Part shown: positions 10,161 through 22,051 of the stretch, in pieces
Layout of the letters: the number at the start of each line of letters is the position of its first letter
How positions within the stretch are numbered: the first letter of the stretch is position 1
Assembly (NCBI RefSeq): GCF_023278565.1
Contig: NC_064678.1
Span: forward strand, 2,914,001-2,978,000
Direction: 5' to 3'
Length of the DNA: 64,000 bases
DNA from: Colletotrichum lupini
Lineage: Eukaryota; Ascomycota; Sordariomycetes; Glomerellales; Glomerellaceae
Program-made: the position numbers and the translations under genes
Notes under the pieces: generated by a model
What the model was told of the DNA's origin: nothing
The model's input: the letters and a program-made list of their open reading frames with translations, nothing else
The model's database searches: none

Positions 10161-13100
10161 GCCTTTTTGATGACGTGGATGTAAAAGACTGTGGTCTGCG
10201 CGAAGGGATCCATTGAGACGGCTGGTCAGTTTTGTATACCTGTATCGGTTTGCTTTTGTTGAATGAGGCAAAAAGATCTCGCAAGATGTTGAGTCTCCTG
10301 CTTTGCAGAAAGAGTGAGGTTGTCGTGAACTTGAGGTCACGTGGTACTGGTGATATCTGGCACTCACTGGGGTAAAAGGAACTTTATGAACAAACGCTCG
10401 TCTGAGGAGACAATGAATCCGGGGATAGGCCAGCTAGTGCACAGAACAAGAGAGAGTGGGCATTTCGTCTCTTTCGCAGCTGGCCTTTTCTTTTCGAAGG
10501 ATACTGCAGTCTTAATGAGAAAGAAGAAGCGGCTGACAGCTTAGATTGTGGCGGACGGGGTCGACGGTGTGATAGTGGTGTCGCCGAGGTGGAGGTACAG
10601 CATCTCCGAGGTTGGAAAGTGAGGTTGCGGGACGAGGGGCGGAACTCAGGGCGCGACGCGAACGCGACCGGATGTCCTCCGTAACGGGTCCCGCTGTGGC
10701 CCGTGGAAGGAGCGAGGAACCGGGGTTACCGCCGGAGGGGGCCCTCGTGGGGAAAGAAACGACAAGTTTCAGCGCCTTCCAGGGCTTATGCTGCTGTAGT
10801 TCCGCTGCAAAACTGACTTCCAGGGCAAATAGTTGTTTCCATTGATACCATCCTTACCTTAACCACCTAAGTCCTGCCTTCCATCGGTCGAGTACCCAAG
10901 GTACCTAAACAACGATGAAAGGCAGGTAACCACCTCCCCTTGCCGTCTTCCATTTCCATATCACCTTCTAGCTTTCCATCGGCGATTACCACAGATTAAG
11001 GAAATAACTCAGGCAAGATGCCATGACCCATCTCACAACCACCGCGAAACAAGCATCGCCATTCAACTGCATCTTCACAGCAATGACCTCATTCCACAGC
11101 AAACCCCGTCTTCCTCGATCACCATCAACCCCAGGTTGTTCTAGACCCCAAGTCCCCGAACTCCCCCAAAATCCTACCGAATCCTACCGCCACCGTCCCC
11201 GCGAGAGGACGGCAGACCTTGCCGACTCCTCCGCTCCGCATCCGCCACTGTCTGTGGCGCTCCCGTCAAGCTCAGATCGTTCTCCATCTGTAGAGTAATT
11301 GCGCCTCGCAAGTCCCCCCTGCTCTGATCACACACCTGCGCATCCAAGAGATCCTCCAACAGCCGACAGGGCTAGCTACGACGGATGACATTGTACGAGG
11401 AACTGAGCCTCAATCTCACTCGCCCACGCCTATCACCAGCCTCGTCACGCAGCCACATCTCACATCACTACCCTAAATCTCGAAGAACCATACGCCCCCT
11501 CGCCGTTATTTCTGGTCATCCTTCCATCGCAAAGAGCCGAGGACAGTCCCCAATTCAATTCAACAAGCCAGAGCACACCAAGACAGAGATCAAGGCTAGT
11601 GGTCCAGGGGGCGCATGGCCGCACCACCCAGCCGGTGTAACTCCTCAGCTGCTCATTGCCAGCGACGATCTCTGAGCTCTCGTTCTGTGGCACACGCTCT
11701 TCCAGGCAACGACCGACAGGCAATTCGCACACTTGTCCAACCAAGCCCTCCAACCGAACTGCAAAGAGATGTTTCTGGTATCATCTCGCCGTTTCAAGGC
11801 ATCATTTTCAGGAACCAGACCCCGGGCGACAACGGCGACCAATAAGGATAGCCGCGATGTGAGCAACCCAGTAATCCAAAATCCAGCACCCCACCAAGCT
11901 CAAGATCGATTACTTGCGCGCATCCCCGGCTCTCTGGATTTAGAAGTCCCTTGCGTCTCGAACATCAGCAACCCAGCCCAGTCTAGCTTTCACCTTCAAA
12001 AGTTCCGCGAATATCAGTCCCTGACTAAGGTTGCAACTCGTACTGGGCGGCGTCGAGGAAGTGAGACAGAAGTGCCATGCTTTCCGCACCGGAACGTGTG
12101 TCTCCAAAGGTCAGCAAGTCTACCCACGCACAAAGTGGTGTGTCTTGCATGCTTCATGAGCATTGGACAGTGACCTACACAACCCAGGTAGAAGTGCCTG
12201 CATAGATTGGAGGCATGGGTTGCCATGTCACCCTTTCGACGACTCCTTCCGAGACTCGGATCCCCCATTTTGGCACACCGAGGCCCGCCCCCCGGCCGGC
12301 CGGGCATAGGACCTCGAAAGCCGCGGACGCCCATGCATATCCGCCTGGCACTTTTTTGTTCCTTCCATCACTTCGTACCGCCTAGTCGGCTGGTTCGCAT
12401 CATCCTCTTCAAATCACGGATTAGTATCCCACTCAGCATGGGATTTCAGTTGCCTCTCTTTGGCAAAGTTGCCCACTCTGCTTCTCTCACCGGTCACCAG
12501 CGGCGGCACGTTAAAATCTGGGCAAATCTGCAGCCCCCAAAATAGGAATCCTTCAGCCAAGCCAAGGCAGGCCGCGCGTGGAAAGAATCCTAGATATGCA
12601 TCATTTCCAAGTTTTCGAGTACGGCGTAGTCTTGCTTGATAATGGTCCCATGGCAAGGCGGCCGTCAAACAGCGACCCCTTCCCACCCCCTGTACGTCTT
12701 TCTGCTTCGAGGTATGTCACGATGAGCCGGATATCGCGGTCGCAGGATCAAAAAGAAGCTCACAGCAGCTGCCTGCCGCTCCGTCCGCATCCGCATCCGC
12801 GACCCGCGACCCCTCACCCCGGCACCCTAGCATGGCTGAGGCCAAGCATCACGCGAGTCCGGACAACCCTCGAAGAAGCTGGCCAAGCATCGATTCTGCC
12901 CGGTGGGATCCGGTGCTTTGCGGTTCCCGCCGCAATTGCACATCAATATATCGCTTCCCATCACAGTGAGAAGCTGTCGATTGGTGCTGCTAGGCCAGTT
13001 CGTGTCTAGTTACCCGTCCTTCTTGTTTACATGCTTGCATGAAGATTGTTTGCCTCGAATCCTTCTGCAGCAAAGGGACCTACCTTCCCTGAGGTACGCT

Positions 13101-13659
13101 ACCTACGGACAAAGTGCCTTGCACAAACAAAGATTGCATACGCCGTCCGTACGGATGCTTGAGGCCGCATCCTGGCCCGGGCGGTCGGCCGCGGTGCGAA
13201 CCCCACCCCCTTGGGACACCCCTTGTCCGACAACAAACTGCCTTCCTCCAGGACCTCCCGACGTCGATATCTCGATTTCAACAAATCCTTCCTGCGATGC
13301 ACGGTATCTTCATTCCTTCGGCACGTCTTTGGCCATCAGAGGTCAGAAAATGCTGAGAATTCTGCCACACGTCCCCCCTCTACTTTCCGACCATCGAATG
13401 GGAATTAAAGAAAAGCAACGCTGTGGAAGAAACTCAAATGATACCCAGCAAGGAAACAAACGCAAGCATCGTGAAATCAAACCACGAAGTATCCGTAGTC
13501 CCACGATTTTCAGGTGAGGAGGCATCCCATTCACCGGGGGATCCTCTTTCAAAATGGAGCAAAGTTCAGATGAGAAGTTGCTTCTTCAGATGAACAGGAC
13601 AGGGACATGCCCCTCCCCCCTGACGTTTGGGCAGAAAATACGACCGACTGTCGTTTCTA

Positions 13660-13682
13660 CCCCCCCCCCCCCCCCCCCCCCC
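13660..13682. repeat. Poly-C homopolymer (23 C)
   Basis: An uninterrupted run of 23 C in otherwise mixed sequence. The true length may be uncertain in the assembly. Confidence 0.9.
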
Positions 13683-16380
13683 AAATTGATCAAGTCATTT
13701 TTTGTCTAAATTTGAATTTTGTAAATCTTTGGACGATCTGCACAGCGGACAGCTGTCATGTCTGATGTCTCAAAGCCACTACTACCCTATGTACGGAGTA
13801 CGCTGTACTGGCAAATGAGCCCAGGTCTTAAGCTCCGAACGACATGGCGTGTCTTTAGATGGCAGCGTAAGGATACATCATTGCATTTTCTCGGCATCTC
13901 GAATTGATGCCTAGGGATCAGTTCCCTTACGCCCATGCTTTCAATAACAAATACGTCGAGTCTGTATGCCGTACGTACACAAGAGTAGAATGCAAGGACA
14001 AAGCCAAAATGAGAGCAGGGGTGTGGGGAGGTTCCTTGGAGGTGACCTCATGTCGAAACCACCCGACCCAGCCCTCGCTCGGCGTCCCTCACATCTGGGA
14101 AATCTCGCATCTCACCAATCGTAAACCATGCGCTGCGCTGCAACCACCAAAACCAAGGCTCAGAGCCCTAGCGTCAAGCCCCGTCTAGACTGGCCAGACA
14201 CTTCACGCCGCGATACACACACCTGCACGACTCCAAAGCGCTTGCGCTTATGCATCCATAGGTATATGCGTGTCTGCGGCACGTGTCGTATCTCTCCCTC
14301 ATCCGCTTGCGCCTTCCCGCGCCTGTCGTCTAAGTAATCTGATGAGAATCTTACTTGACCCTCCTTGATGGGTTGCCATGGTGTAGGGTTCCAACCACTC
14401 AACTCTCACTCATGACCCTCCAAACCCACCCGCCCACGCATACTTACACACGTACATACACGAACGTGCATACACATACACAAGTGCGAGCATCACATCA
14501 CCACACACACATCATCCCCCTCCCCCCTCCTCAAGCCTGCGCATTCTTCACCGCAGGCAATTTTTGGCATCTTACTGTACGACACACCACCAAGGGCGGC
14601 AGCGGCAAGCGGCAAGCGGCAAACCCCACCACTAAGCACTCACTTCATCCCTCCCTCATTGGTATCATGTATGCTTACCGCCGCATTTTCCCCTAAGACA
14701 CGGTCCAAAAAAGAAACACATGCAGCCCACACACCACCTACACTTACACTCACAATCACCCATGTACGCTACCTTATACTCACCGTGAGAAAGAAGACGC
14801 GGGAAAGTCCCATGCAGAAACCAAAAATGTCCCAAAAAGACATGCGTAATCCACCAAGACATTGATCTCATATCCCCGACCTCCAGGAGGTAATCCCATG
14901 TGCTCCCCATCCCCTGCCCGTACGGTGTTCATTTTTAGACCCCACAGCACATCTTGCCGGGTTTTGTGATCCGTGGTCCGTCATCTCACCGGGTAGCTTT
15001 CACCCCCCACAAAAATCCACGCCGGCTCACCTGTCACGCCAAATGACACTCAATTGCGGCTATTCCCCAACAAGCGCGGAACTTCGCTTATTTCGGCGCC
15101 TCACGCCCATGTCCATGCCCTTGGCACCCACGCACCCTGGACCATCTGCCGCGACGGGCGCCGCGCGCGCGCACAAGCTCGCTTGTTGGGCTTAGCTTGT
15201 CAACTTGTCCGTCGCCCATTTCCCCACTCCCCACCATCCGTTCGTTGCGGTGTTCGTCTGTTTAATTCAATTCTCCCCTTCCGTCCGTCTGTCTCTCCCT
15301 CCGCACGTCTAAAAATAAATCTATTCTTAGAATGGTACCTCCCATGCATTCCATCCGTCTCTGTCTGTCCGCTTCAAGATTTGGACCGGCACATCACTCC
15401 CCATGCCCGTGTTACCTGACTTTGCCGTTCCCGAATTCCCAGTCCCTTCCTTTCGGGACCAGACAGACACGACCCAAAGGAAACCCCACCATCCGCATCT
15501 GCGTACCCAGGTACGGTCAACGGATAGGTCTGTCCAAACCCACACGCCCTTCTTGGCGCAAGGCTTTCTTTCTAGGTACCCGTCAAATTCAAGGGTTTCC
15601 TCTTCCTCGTACTCTGTGCGGTACAGCTCAACCCATGGCAGATCTGACAAACACCATACTCCGTACCCATCCATGCATACGTCTCTTGTACTCCATTTCC
15701 CCCATTTGGACAACAGAACACACCACCCCCCTCCACTCCCGCTCAACACTGCTGCACTGCATCAACCCATCTCACCGGGAGTCTTTCCCACTCACCAGCC
15801 CACCACAACTTCACCACTGTCTCAGAATCCTTTTTTCATGTTCTCGAGTCCCGACGAGTGGGAACTGCAGTCGAGGTACCCACCTACCCGTCCAAGATAT
15901 CCATGTCATTTGGTTCCCGTTTTGTTTCCACCTTCTCCCAAACACCCTCCCCACCACCACCACCGCGCGCATTCCCACGATACCATGAAGCCCACGCAAA
16001 GGCCTCCCGCGGCACTCCATTCTCCTCCGTGCGTCCGGCAAAGAAAGCAGCCCCCCTCCCCGAAATCCCGTCAGCACCTTGAACCACCACCATGCCAATG
16101 GAAAAAACTCAGTTTCTTCGCGTCTCCCATATTTCCCATCCGCATACGCCCACACACACACGCCCCCCTGCTTTTGCACCACCACCCCCTATCGCAAGGC
16201 TGAGTTCTCGGCCGTCCAAACGAGGCTGGTCGCGGCCCCCAAAACAGATTTCCTTCTCCCTCGACCAATGGCGTGTAAGAGGCGGGCTCGACTGAGTGCT
16301 GATGCCTGCCTGCTGTTCCTTCGCCCGCCAGCCAGACCGTCCGTACCGCACATACCGAGGAGGGAGCAGCCGCCAACGAC

Positions 16381-16411
16381 CGAGAGAGAGAGGGAGAGAG
16401 AGAGAGAGAGA
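16381..16411. repeat. GA dinucleotide microsatellite
   Basis: A nearly perfect GA run broken by one extra G. It lies about 210 bases from a TC run of similar length, with which it could pair. Confidence 0.9.
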
Positions 16412-16614
16412 TCCTACTCGAAATAAAGTTCCCCACGGGTAGGATGGCATTGCATGGCCCGAACTCTTGTACCCGAGCATTTCCTTTCCCTTGGGGGAGG
16501 AAATCCTTTCAATTCCATTCGTCTTCTTTTTTTGTGAATTAAAGTCCCACCTTCTCGTCGAAAGATGATTCCCCTTTCAGTAAAGTGCAAACAACACGCC
16601 AAAGTCCGCAAATA

Positions 16615-16618
<4 letters not shown>

Positions 16619-16650
<32 letters not shown>
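16619..16650. repeat. (TC)16 microsatellite
   Basis: Sixteen perfect TC units, followed by CCCAGG. It is the reverse complement in kind of the GA run at 16381-16411. Confidence 0.93.
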
Positions 16651-16652
<2 letters not shown>

Positions 16653-18445
16653 AGGTTGCAACGTCGCTAACAAAAACCCACTTTCCCGTAAACACTCCCC
16701 CCCGTGACAACCTCTGATTGGGGCCTATCTTGGGGTAACATGGCCCCGAATCTGCCTAACTTTGCAGGATCTTGACTCACAACGCTCCCCGAGCTACCTT
16801 CTACTGCGGACCGTTTAATTATTTGCCACCTTTGATATCATTGCAAAGTCCTACGTGCCCTAAACAATGACGTGGGAAACGTGTTCACGATTGGGAAGTC
16901 TCTCAATTGTGTCCTTGGAAGCTCTTGGAACTTCTTTCCAGATTGTCTATATGTGATAATATGGTCTCTCTAATACAATGATTCTCTGGCCAGATCGCCG
17001 TGCGTATCTGGCCCTCCAATCGCAACCAGCTCAATTCCTGCAGGGCGGGCAAAATTGCCATACCGTGTTTTTAACCAACCTCAGGAAGTTCCAGACAGCC
17101 CCGTGTAGTTTGGCAGTACAAGATAAAAATCTCCCTGAATGAGAAATGCCAATTGGTCGAATCTCAAAGAATCGAAATAAAATGATGTCTGGCATCAAAA
17201 GTTGTGTTGAGGTGAAGGAAGGCGTCATGACGCTCTTTTCTTCCTCGTTGCGGGCATTCCAGTTGCCCTTTTGTGTGTGTGTCTCTGCTGTCGACACCCG
17301 TCATTGGTTTTTTCCCCGTTGCTCCCAGAGCAACTCGTCTATCATCGGATGATGGTACAGATCATGTGAGAGAAGAAAGCAAGAGAGAAATCTTGGTAGA
17401 GAACAGAAGAAGAGTAAGTAGAGAGATTGAGAGAGAGAAAGCAACAATTCTGATATGCAACATTGGAAAGCAGAAAATGCAAGACAGAAAAATCAAAAAA
17501 AAAAAAAAACAATGCAACAACAAAAAACCTCGCTCACCCTGGTACTCTCGTCAACCATCGCATGCGCAGCGATGCGCTTGTATCTTTCCGAACCTGAACG
17601 CCTGGTATCCTCCCGCCCGCCCGCCCGCCCGCCAAATGCATCGAAAACTCGTCCGTAAACTACACAAAGTTGAAAATGAGACCGTTGTCGAATGCCTGTA
17701 GAATCGAATCTTGCCGCCGCTGACTTGAAGAAGAAAAAGTCCCCCTCCTGAAAACCAAAGCGTAAACCCAAAGTAATGCCCCGAGGGCAGAGAAGATGAG
17801 GTCCAGCCCAATTAGAAGTTAGGCATCTCTTGTATGCATGTGTTCATCCCAACCGCCCAATGCAGAAAAGAAACAACCCAGAACCAACGCTATGCATGTC
17901 CAATGTCGAAAGGGAAGGAAACCACATCTATTGAAAGAAGGGGGGGAAACCGAAATGGGAAAAGAGAAAAAGAAGGTTGGAAAGAGTTGAATGTCGAGAA
18001 GATTTCGAAGTTTGAGCGAGACCGGGGGGCGTGGACTTGGTGGAAGATGTCGTTTAATTGCAGCGCGCTGATGATGACTATTGATAGGCCGTGAAATGTT
18101 TCCGTCATGTTCGTGATCTCGTCTCTGTCTTCGATAACTTCGTTGCTGAACTTCATGGCAGGGCGTGATGGTGGAAATAGTTTGTTGGTGTTGGTGGTAA
18201 AATGACCGGAGTGGAGGGATCCGTATAAGCCATTGGCCGGAGAGTCATCGCACAGCGGGAGGCGCCGATGAAGACATCAAACGGTCATGGCCGACGAAGA
18301 GGAGAGATAGCTGCGAGGGTGGCAGCGTTTGAGAGGCCGACCTTCCTCTAAAGGAGTATAGGTAGGTAACCCAAGTGCCGAATTGGAAAAGCAGCAGCTT
18401 GGGGGGATGCCATGAGCAGCAACCCATCACCGAAGACAAGACATT

Positions 18446-18685
18446 TCACCGGTAGTGGCGGGAGCCCTTGCTTGAATGGCTAGAGTGGTAACCAGAGTCG
18501 GAGTATGAGTATTGTGATGCGTACGTGCTGTGTGATGAAGAGTGAGCATGGCAGGCGTATCCGACCAAAATTGTTCTGTTCTGGATGCTATGTCCTGGTC
18601 GGCCGTAGGCAGCGCATCTGTCAATGGCGTGCTGGTAGTAGAGGCAGCGGCATGCTGAGTAGAGCTCGACAAGTTGATAGCACAT
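18446..18685 (-). CDS. Conserved-type small Cys/His-rich fungal protein (79 aa)
   Basis: Single frame of 79 codons from an ATG at 18685. It begins MCYQLVELYSACRCLYYQH and continues with DRC, AYGRPGH, TILVGYACHAHS, then a Ser/Tyr/His-rich tail ending SRHYR. From memory, this resembles a family of small uncharacterised Pezizomycotina proteins starting MCY with a C-x-C..H..C..GH..VGY-x-C..H pattern; no search could be run. Cys at 2, 12, 14, 24 and 45 with His at 19, 32, 46 and 48 could bind zinc, which is inference. No signal peptide or membrane segment is visible. The function is unknown. It stands alone in an 18 kb gene-poor stretch. About 4 kb upstream is CT-rich on its sense strand, as fungal promoters and leaders often are. 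Confidence 0.72.
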   Translation of the reverse strand: MCYQLVELYSACRCLYYQHAIDRCAAYGRPGHSIQNRTILVGYACHAHSSSHSTYASQYSYSDSGYHSSHSSKGSRHYR

Positions 18686-21600
18686 TGTGAACGTTATTCA
18701 GAAGTACGTTGAGTGACTGAAGTGATGTATGGTGTGAAGGACCGAGGAATTGATCCCTGAGATATGAGTCGGGGGAGAGGATGGCTTTATCTCTTGAGGA
18801 AGTTTGTGTGTTGTTGGTGTTTGGTTGGGGGGATATCGAGTTGAGCAATGATCAGAGAGACTGAAAGCTGCCAGGTATGCAGAGAAGCAAGGGGAACAAG
18901 GCAGAAATAGGAAATAGAAAAGGGAACCCAAGTGAGTGTGTTCGTGATGACTTATACTGGAGTAGACTAAGGATGGGGAGATGGAAAAGAGCGAAGGCAT
19001 CACGACCTTATAGGCCTGGCAGCCTGGGAGGTCGTCACACGGGTAGGCAATTGGTAGATTGGTAGAGAGCCGTCTAAGGCAGCAGTGGGACCCTCTGGCA
19101 GTCGACAGTGGATGTCATCTGAGTGAGACCAATGACTAAGGCTGCATCTTGTGCATTAGAGCGGTATGCAGACCAGAGGTCTTGATGGCGCAGGGCAGGA
19201 CCAGGGAAAGGTGCCTTGCACCTTTCCATCATGGCCTGGTAAGGCGCAGCAAGTAAAAAAGGTGTGAGAAGAGAAAGAGTGAGTGCGAGCAGAACGAAGA
19301 GGTGAGCAGGCGGAGAGGAGGGGTGAGCGGTGGAAAACGGGCTGGGGTGGAGGGGGGGTGAGAATGATGGTGGGCGTGCGTACTTGAGCGAACTAGACAG
19401 GGCACATCAACGAGAGCCAAGTGAGGTACGTTAGGTACGGACTAGGTACGGATACCTTCCTGTGTATTCGTAGATGTAGGTGTGCACAAGTGGAAGGGGG
19501 GGCTGGCTCCGTTGGAGACTGGCGACGGGAGCCCTGAGGTAAGGGTGAAGGGGGAACGGGGGGGTCGGTCAAAAGAGTCATCTTCAGCATCCTTTCCAAT
19601 CGAAACATCTCTCAAAATGGACACTGCCGGTCTGTCCCCATACTTTGGGTTGATGAGGTGCAGCAGGGCTGATGCGCGATGGGATGGAATGGGACGGGCA
19701 TGGGTGGATGGTTGTACGAAAAGAAAAAGAATCGACGAATGCCAATTGGTCCCGTCCGCGGTGTTGTACTCTGGAAGACGATATGGAAATGCAGTCGTGG
19801 TGCATGGTTGGTGAGCCATCTCTTTTTCTCCCCTTGCGCCCAGAAACATTTCTGGAAACACAAATGCGCATCGCCGCATGTTGCTTAAGTTGTCGCATAT
19901 CGCATGTCGTGTGCTGCCGACTGCTGCCAGGTACTCCCTTCACCCCGAGGTAAGGTAAGGAAGGTAGCCTCTCTTTGCTGACGATGATGCTGCTCATCCG
20001 ATCCAGCCATGACTGCCGCTGCCGCCTCGTGCTGTGGTTGCGCTTAATGGGCGAAATAGAGACCCCCAATTGTCTATTATCGTTTTGGTGGCACTGACTT
20101 CGACATCAGCACCAGCACCAGCTCTAGGCAGCGCATGGCACCAACGGCCCCAAGATAGCTCCATTGTCTTGGACCGCAGGGCTGACTCTGTGTCGCTGCA
20201 CCGAGGTTCGTTACGCCTAGCCGTTTGTGATGCGGCGATCTTTTTGCGTTGCCCGGTGCTACCGCCACGCAAATTCCTTCCACGAGGAGCAATAAGGTGT
20301 GGTGGTGGTGCTGTACTCCCCGTTGACCGATATCCTTTCCGAGGTTCCTAATCGATCGGGTGTGAATTCGATCTCGAATTATCCTCTGTATTTCGATTTT
20401 CGATTGCTCGTCTGGCATACACGCTAACGGGGGGCAGGCACCACTCGGTCGGAGCTTGGCCTCTTAGCCTACGGCTGTCATTGCTAAAAGAAGAACATGC
20501 CGGTCAGAGGTTCGCGAGCTGCCCCATAGAATTTGTCCTCCAAGTATGTACACATTGGTGACCGCAAAGCGCTGCCGATTGACTGAAAGTGCATTTGCTA
20601 TGTATGACGAGACTTGGCCCTCCAATTTCGCTGGCATGTCATCAAGATTGATATGAGGCCTAGTGTTGATCTGGCGCCCGATAGCTTCGATTGCGCTCTG
20701 AGGCCCGCCATGTTCATCGTCGAGAGTAAGCAGGGGGAGTTGTTCTGCCACGATGCAGCGTGGTTGGTCGCAGCACGACAGAAAAGGGACATGATCCACG
20801 CGTCAGGTACCGATGGACGTCGTACATATCTTTTGCTGTGATGGGCTGGCATGCGAGCGACCGGTTCGGATCTCCATCGTGGTTGAAGGAGGTCACCCTG
20901 GTACTCGTAGCGTCCAAGCTGGATTCTGAGTGGACAGTAACCGCAGCCTGCCTTGAGGTACGAATAAGTAGGCTCAGGGTTGACGCATGGAGCAGACCGA
21001 AATGGAAGCAGTTGTCTCCATCCAATTGCCGAATATAGCTTGACCTTAATAGGTTCAAATGGCAAGCTCGTTTGCACGGGTCAGTACCTTATGTTGATAA
21101 AGGTCGGCGTGGATGACACTCGTGCTGACTGTCAGGAAAGAATAGCCATGTGTCGAGGTAAGGTGAGATGTCCGTTATCATCGACCAAGTAACTCGACGC
21201 CCCAGCTAGGCGATCGTATACAAACAACTGTTCGTTGTGCTATTATACCGGGATAAGGCTGTGCAATGGTGCATGCAGGCCATCCACCAGAGGTCCCACC
21301 ATACTGCGGTGGCTGTCTTGGTAGTGCCTATTGGCCACAGTACGTTCCGAATTGGTGCTGGTGCTGACCATGGCCGGGAGCTTCTGCATGCGAAGGTTCC
21401 ATGCTCTTCCCAGTTATCGGGAGGATGGTCAGATCAAACGCGCTTAGTATCATGCCGTCATTGGAGGCCATGTCGAGATCAGACCCGGGCACCTGGTGAG
21501 AGAGACTCGGGCGGCCTTCTTGGATCGCAGGGTACCTGGTGATGGCTGAAAATGAGATGCGATGTGATGCCAGGGGCAGCGGATCCCAGTCCTCCATGAT

Positions 21601-22017
21601 CCATGGACGAGGGAGCTTGGATGAGCATCTCCCAGTCCCGCAGAGTAGGTACACTGGAGTGGGCGAAAGGGAGGTATATAATCCAATGTGGACTATGTCT
21701 TGGATGCAACGGCTTCCGTCAATCCCCGTACACCGGCCAATGCAAGTCTCAAGGGGGACGAGCTGCCATTCGACCGATGCGAAGGCATGTTTGAGACTTT
21801 GATCGACGGGTCCTTCCCTCCAAATCCAAGGCTCCGGTATTGGCCCGTGAACCTGTCAACGGCACGGCTGGTGAGAAGAGGGCGAATGATTGCAGACAAT
21901 CCTATGAGAGCCCCGGGTTAGCAGCCCGTCCTTTTGGTTCATCGCCTTGGCCGTGGAAAGACATGTAGACTGCTGGTTTCAAGGTCTGCAAGGCTTGTAG
22001 ATGGAAAGCAGCAGTAG

Positions 22018-22051
22018 CACCACCACCACCACCACCACCACCACCACCACC
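22018..22051. repeat. (CAC)11 trinucleotide repeat
   Basis: Eleven perfect CAC units in noncoding DNA. On the minus strand an accidental short frame reads it as poly-Gly, but nothing else in that frame supports a gene. Confidence 0.92.

Larger units (their letters stand above)
10161..18445. other. 8.3 kb intergenic region without a supportable gene
   Basis: No open frame here combines codon bias with family resemblance. The leftmost part is the promoter of the F-box gene. From about 10.9 to 16.4 kb the plus strand is markedly C- and pyrimidine-rich. From about 17.8 kb it turns purine-rich. It contains a 23-base C run (13660-13682), a CA/TAC-rich patch (about 14437-14515), a GA run (16381-16411), a TC run (16619-16650) and a poly-A patch near 17497. 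The stretch just below 18446 is probably 3' untranslated region of the small minus-strand gene. Confidence 0.6.

Noticed and set aside
15403..16203. 266-codon Pro/His/Ser-rich plus-strand frame
   Set aside because: Explained by strong C-bias of the strand, which removes stops in several phases at once.
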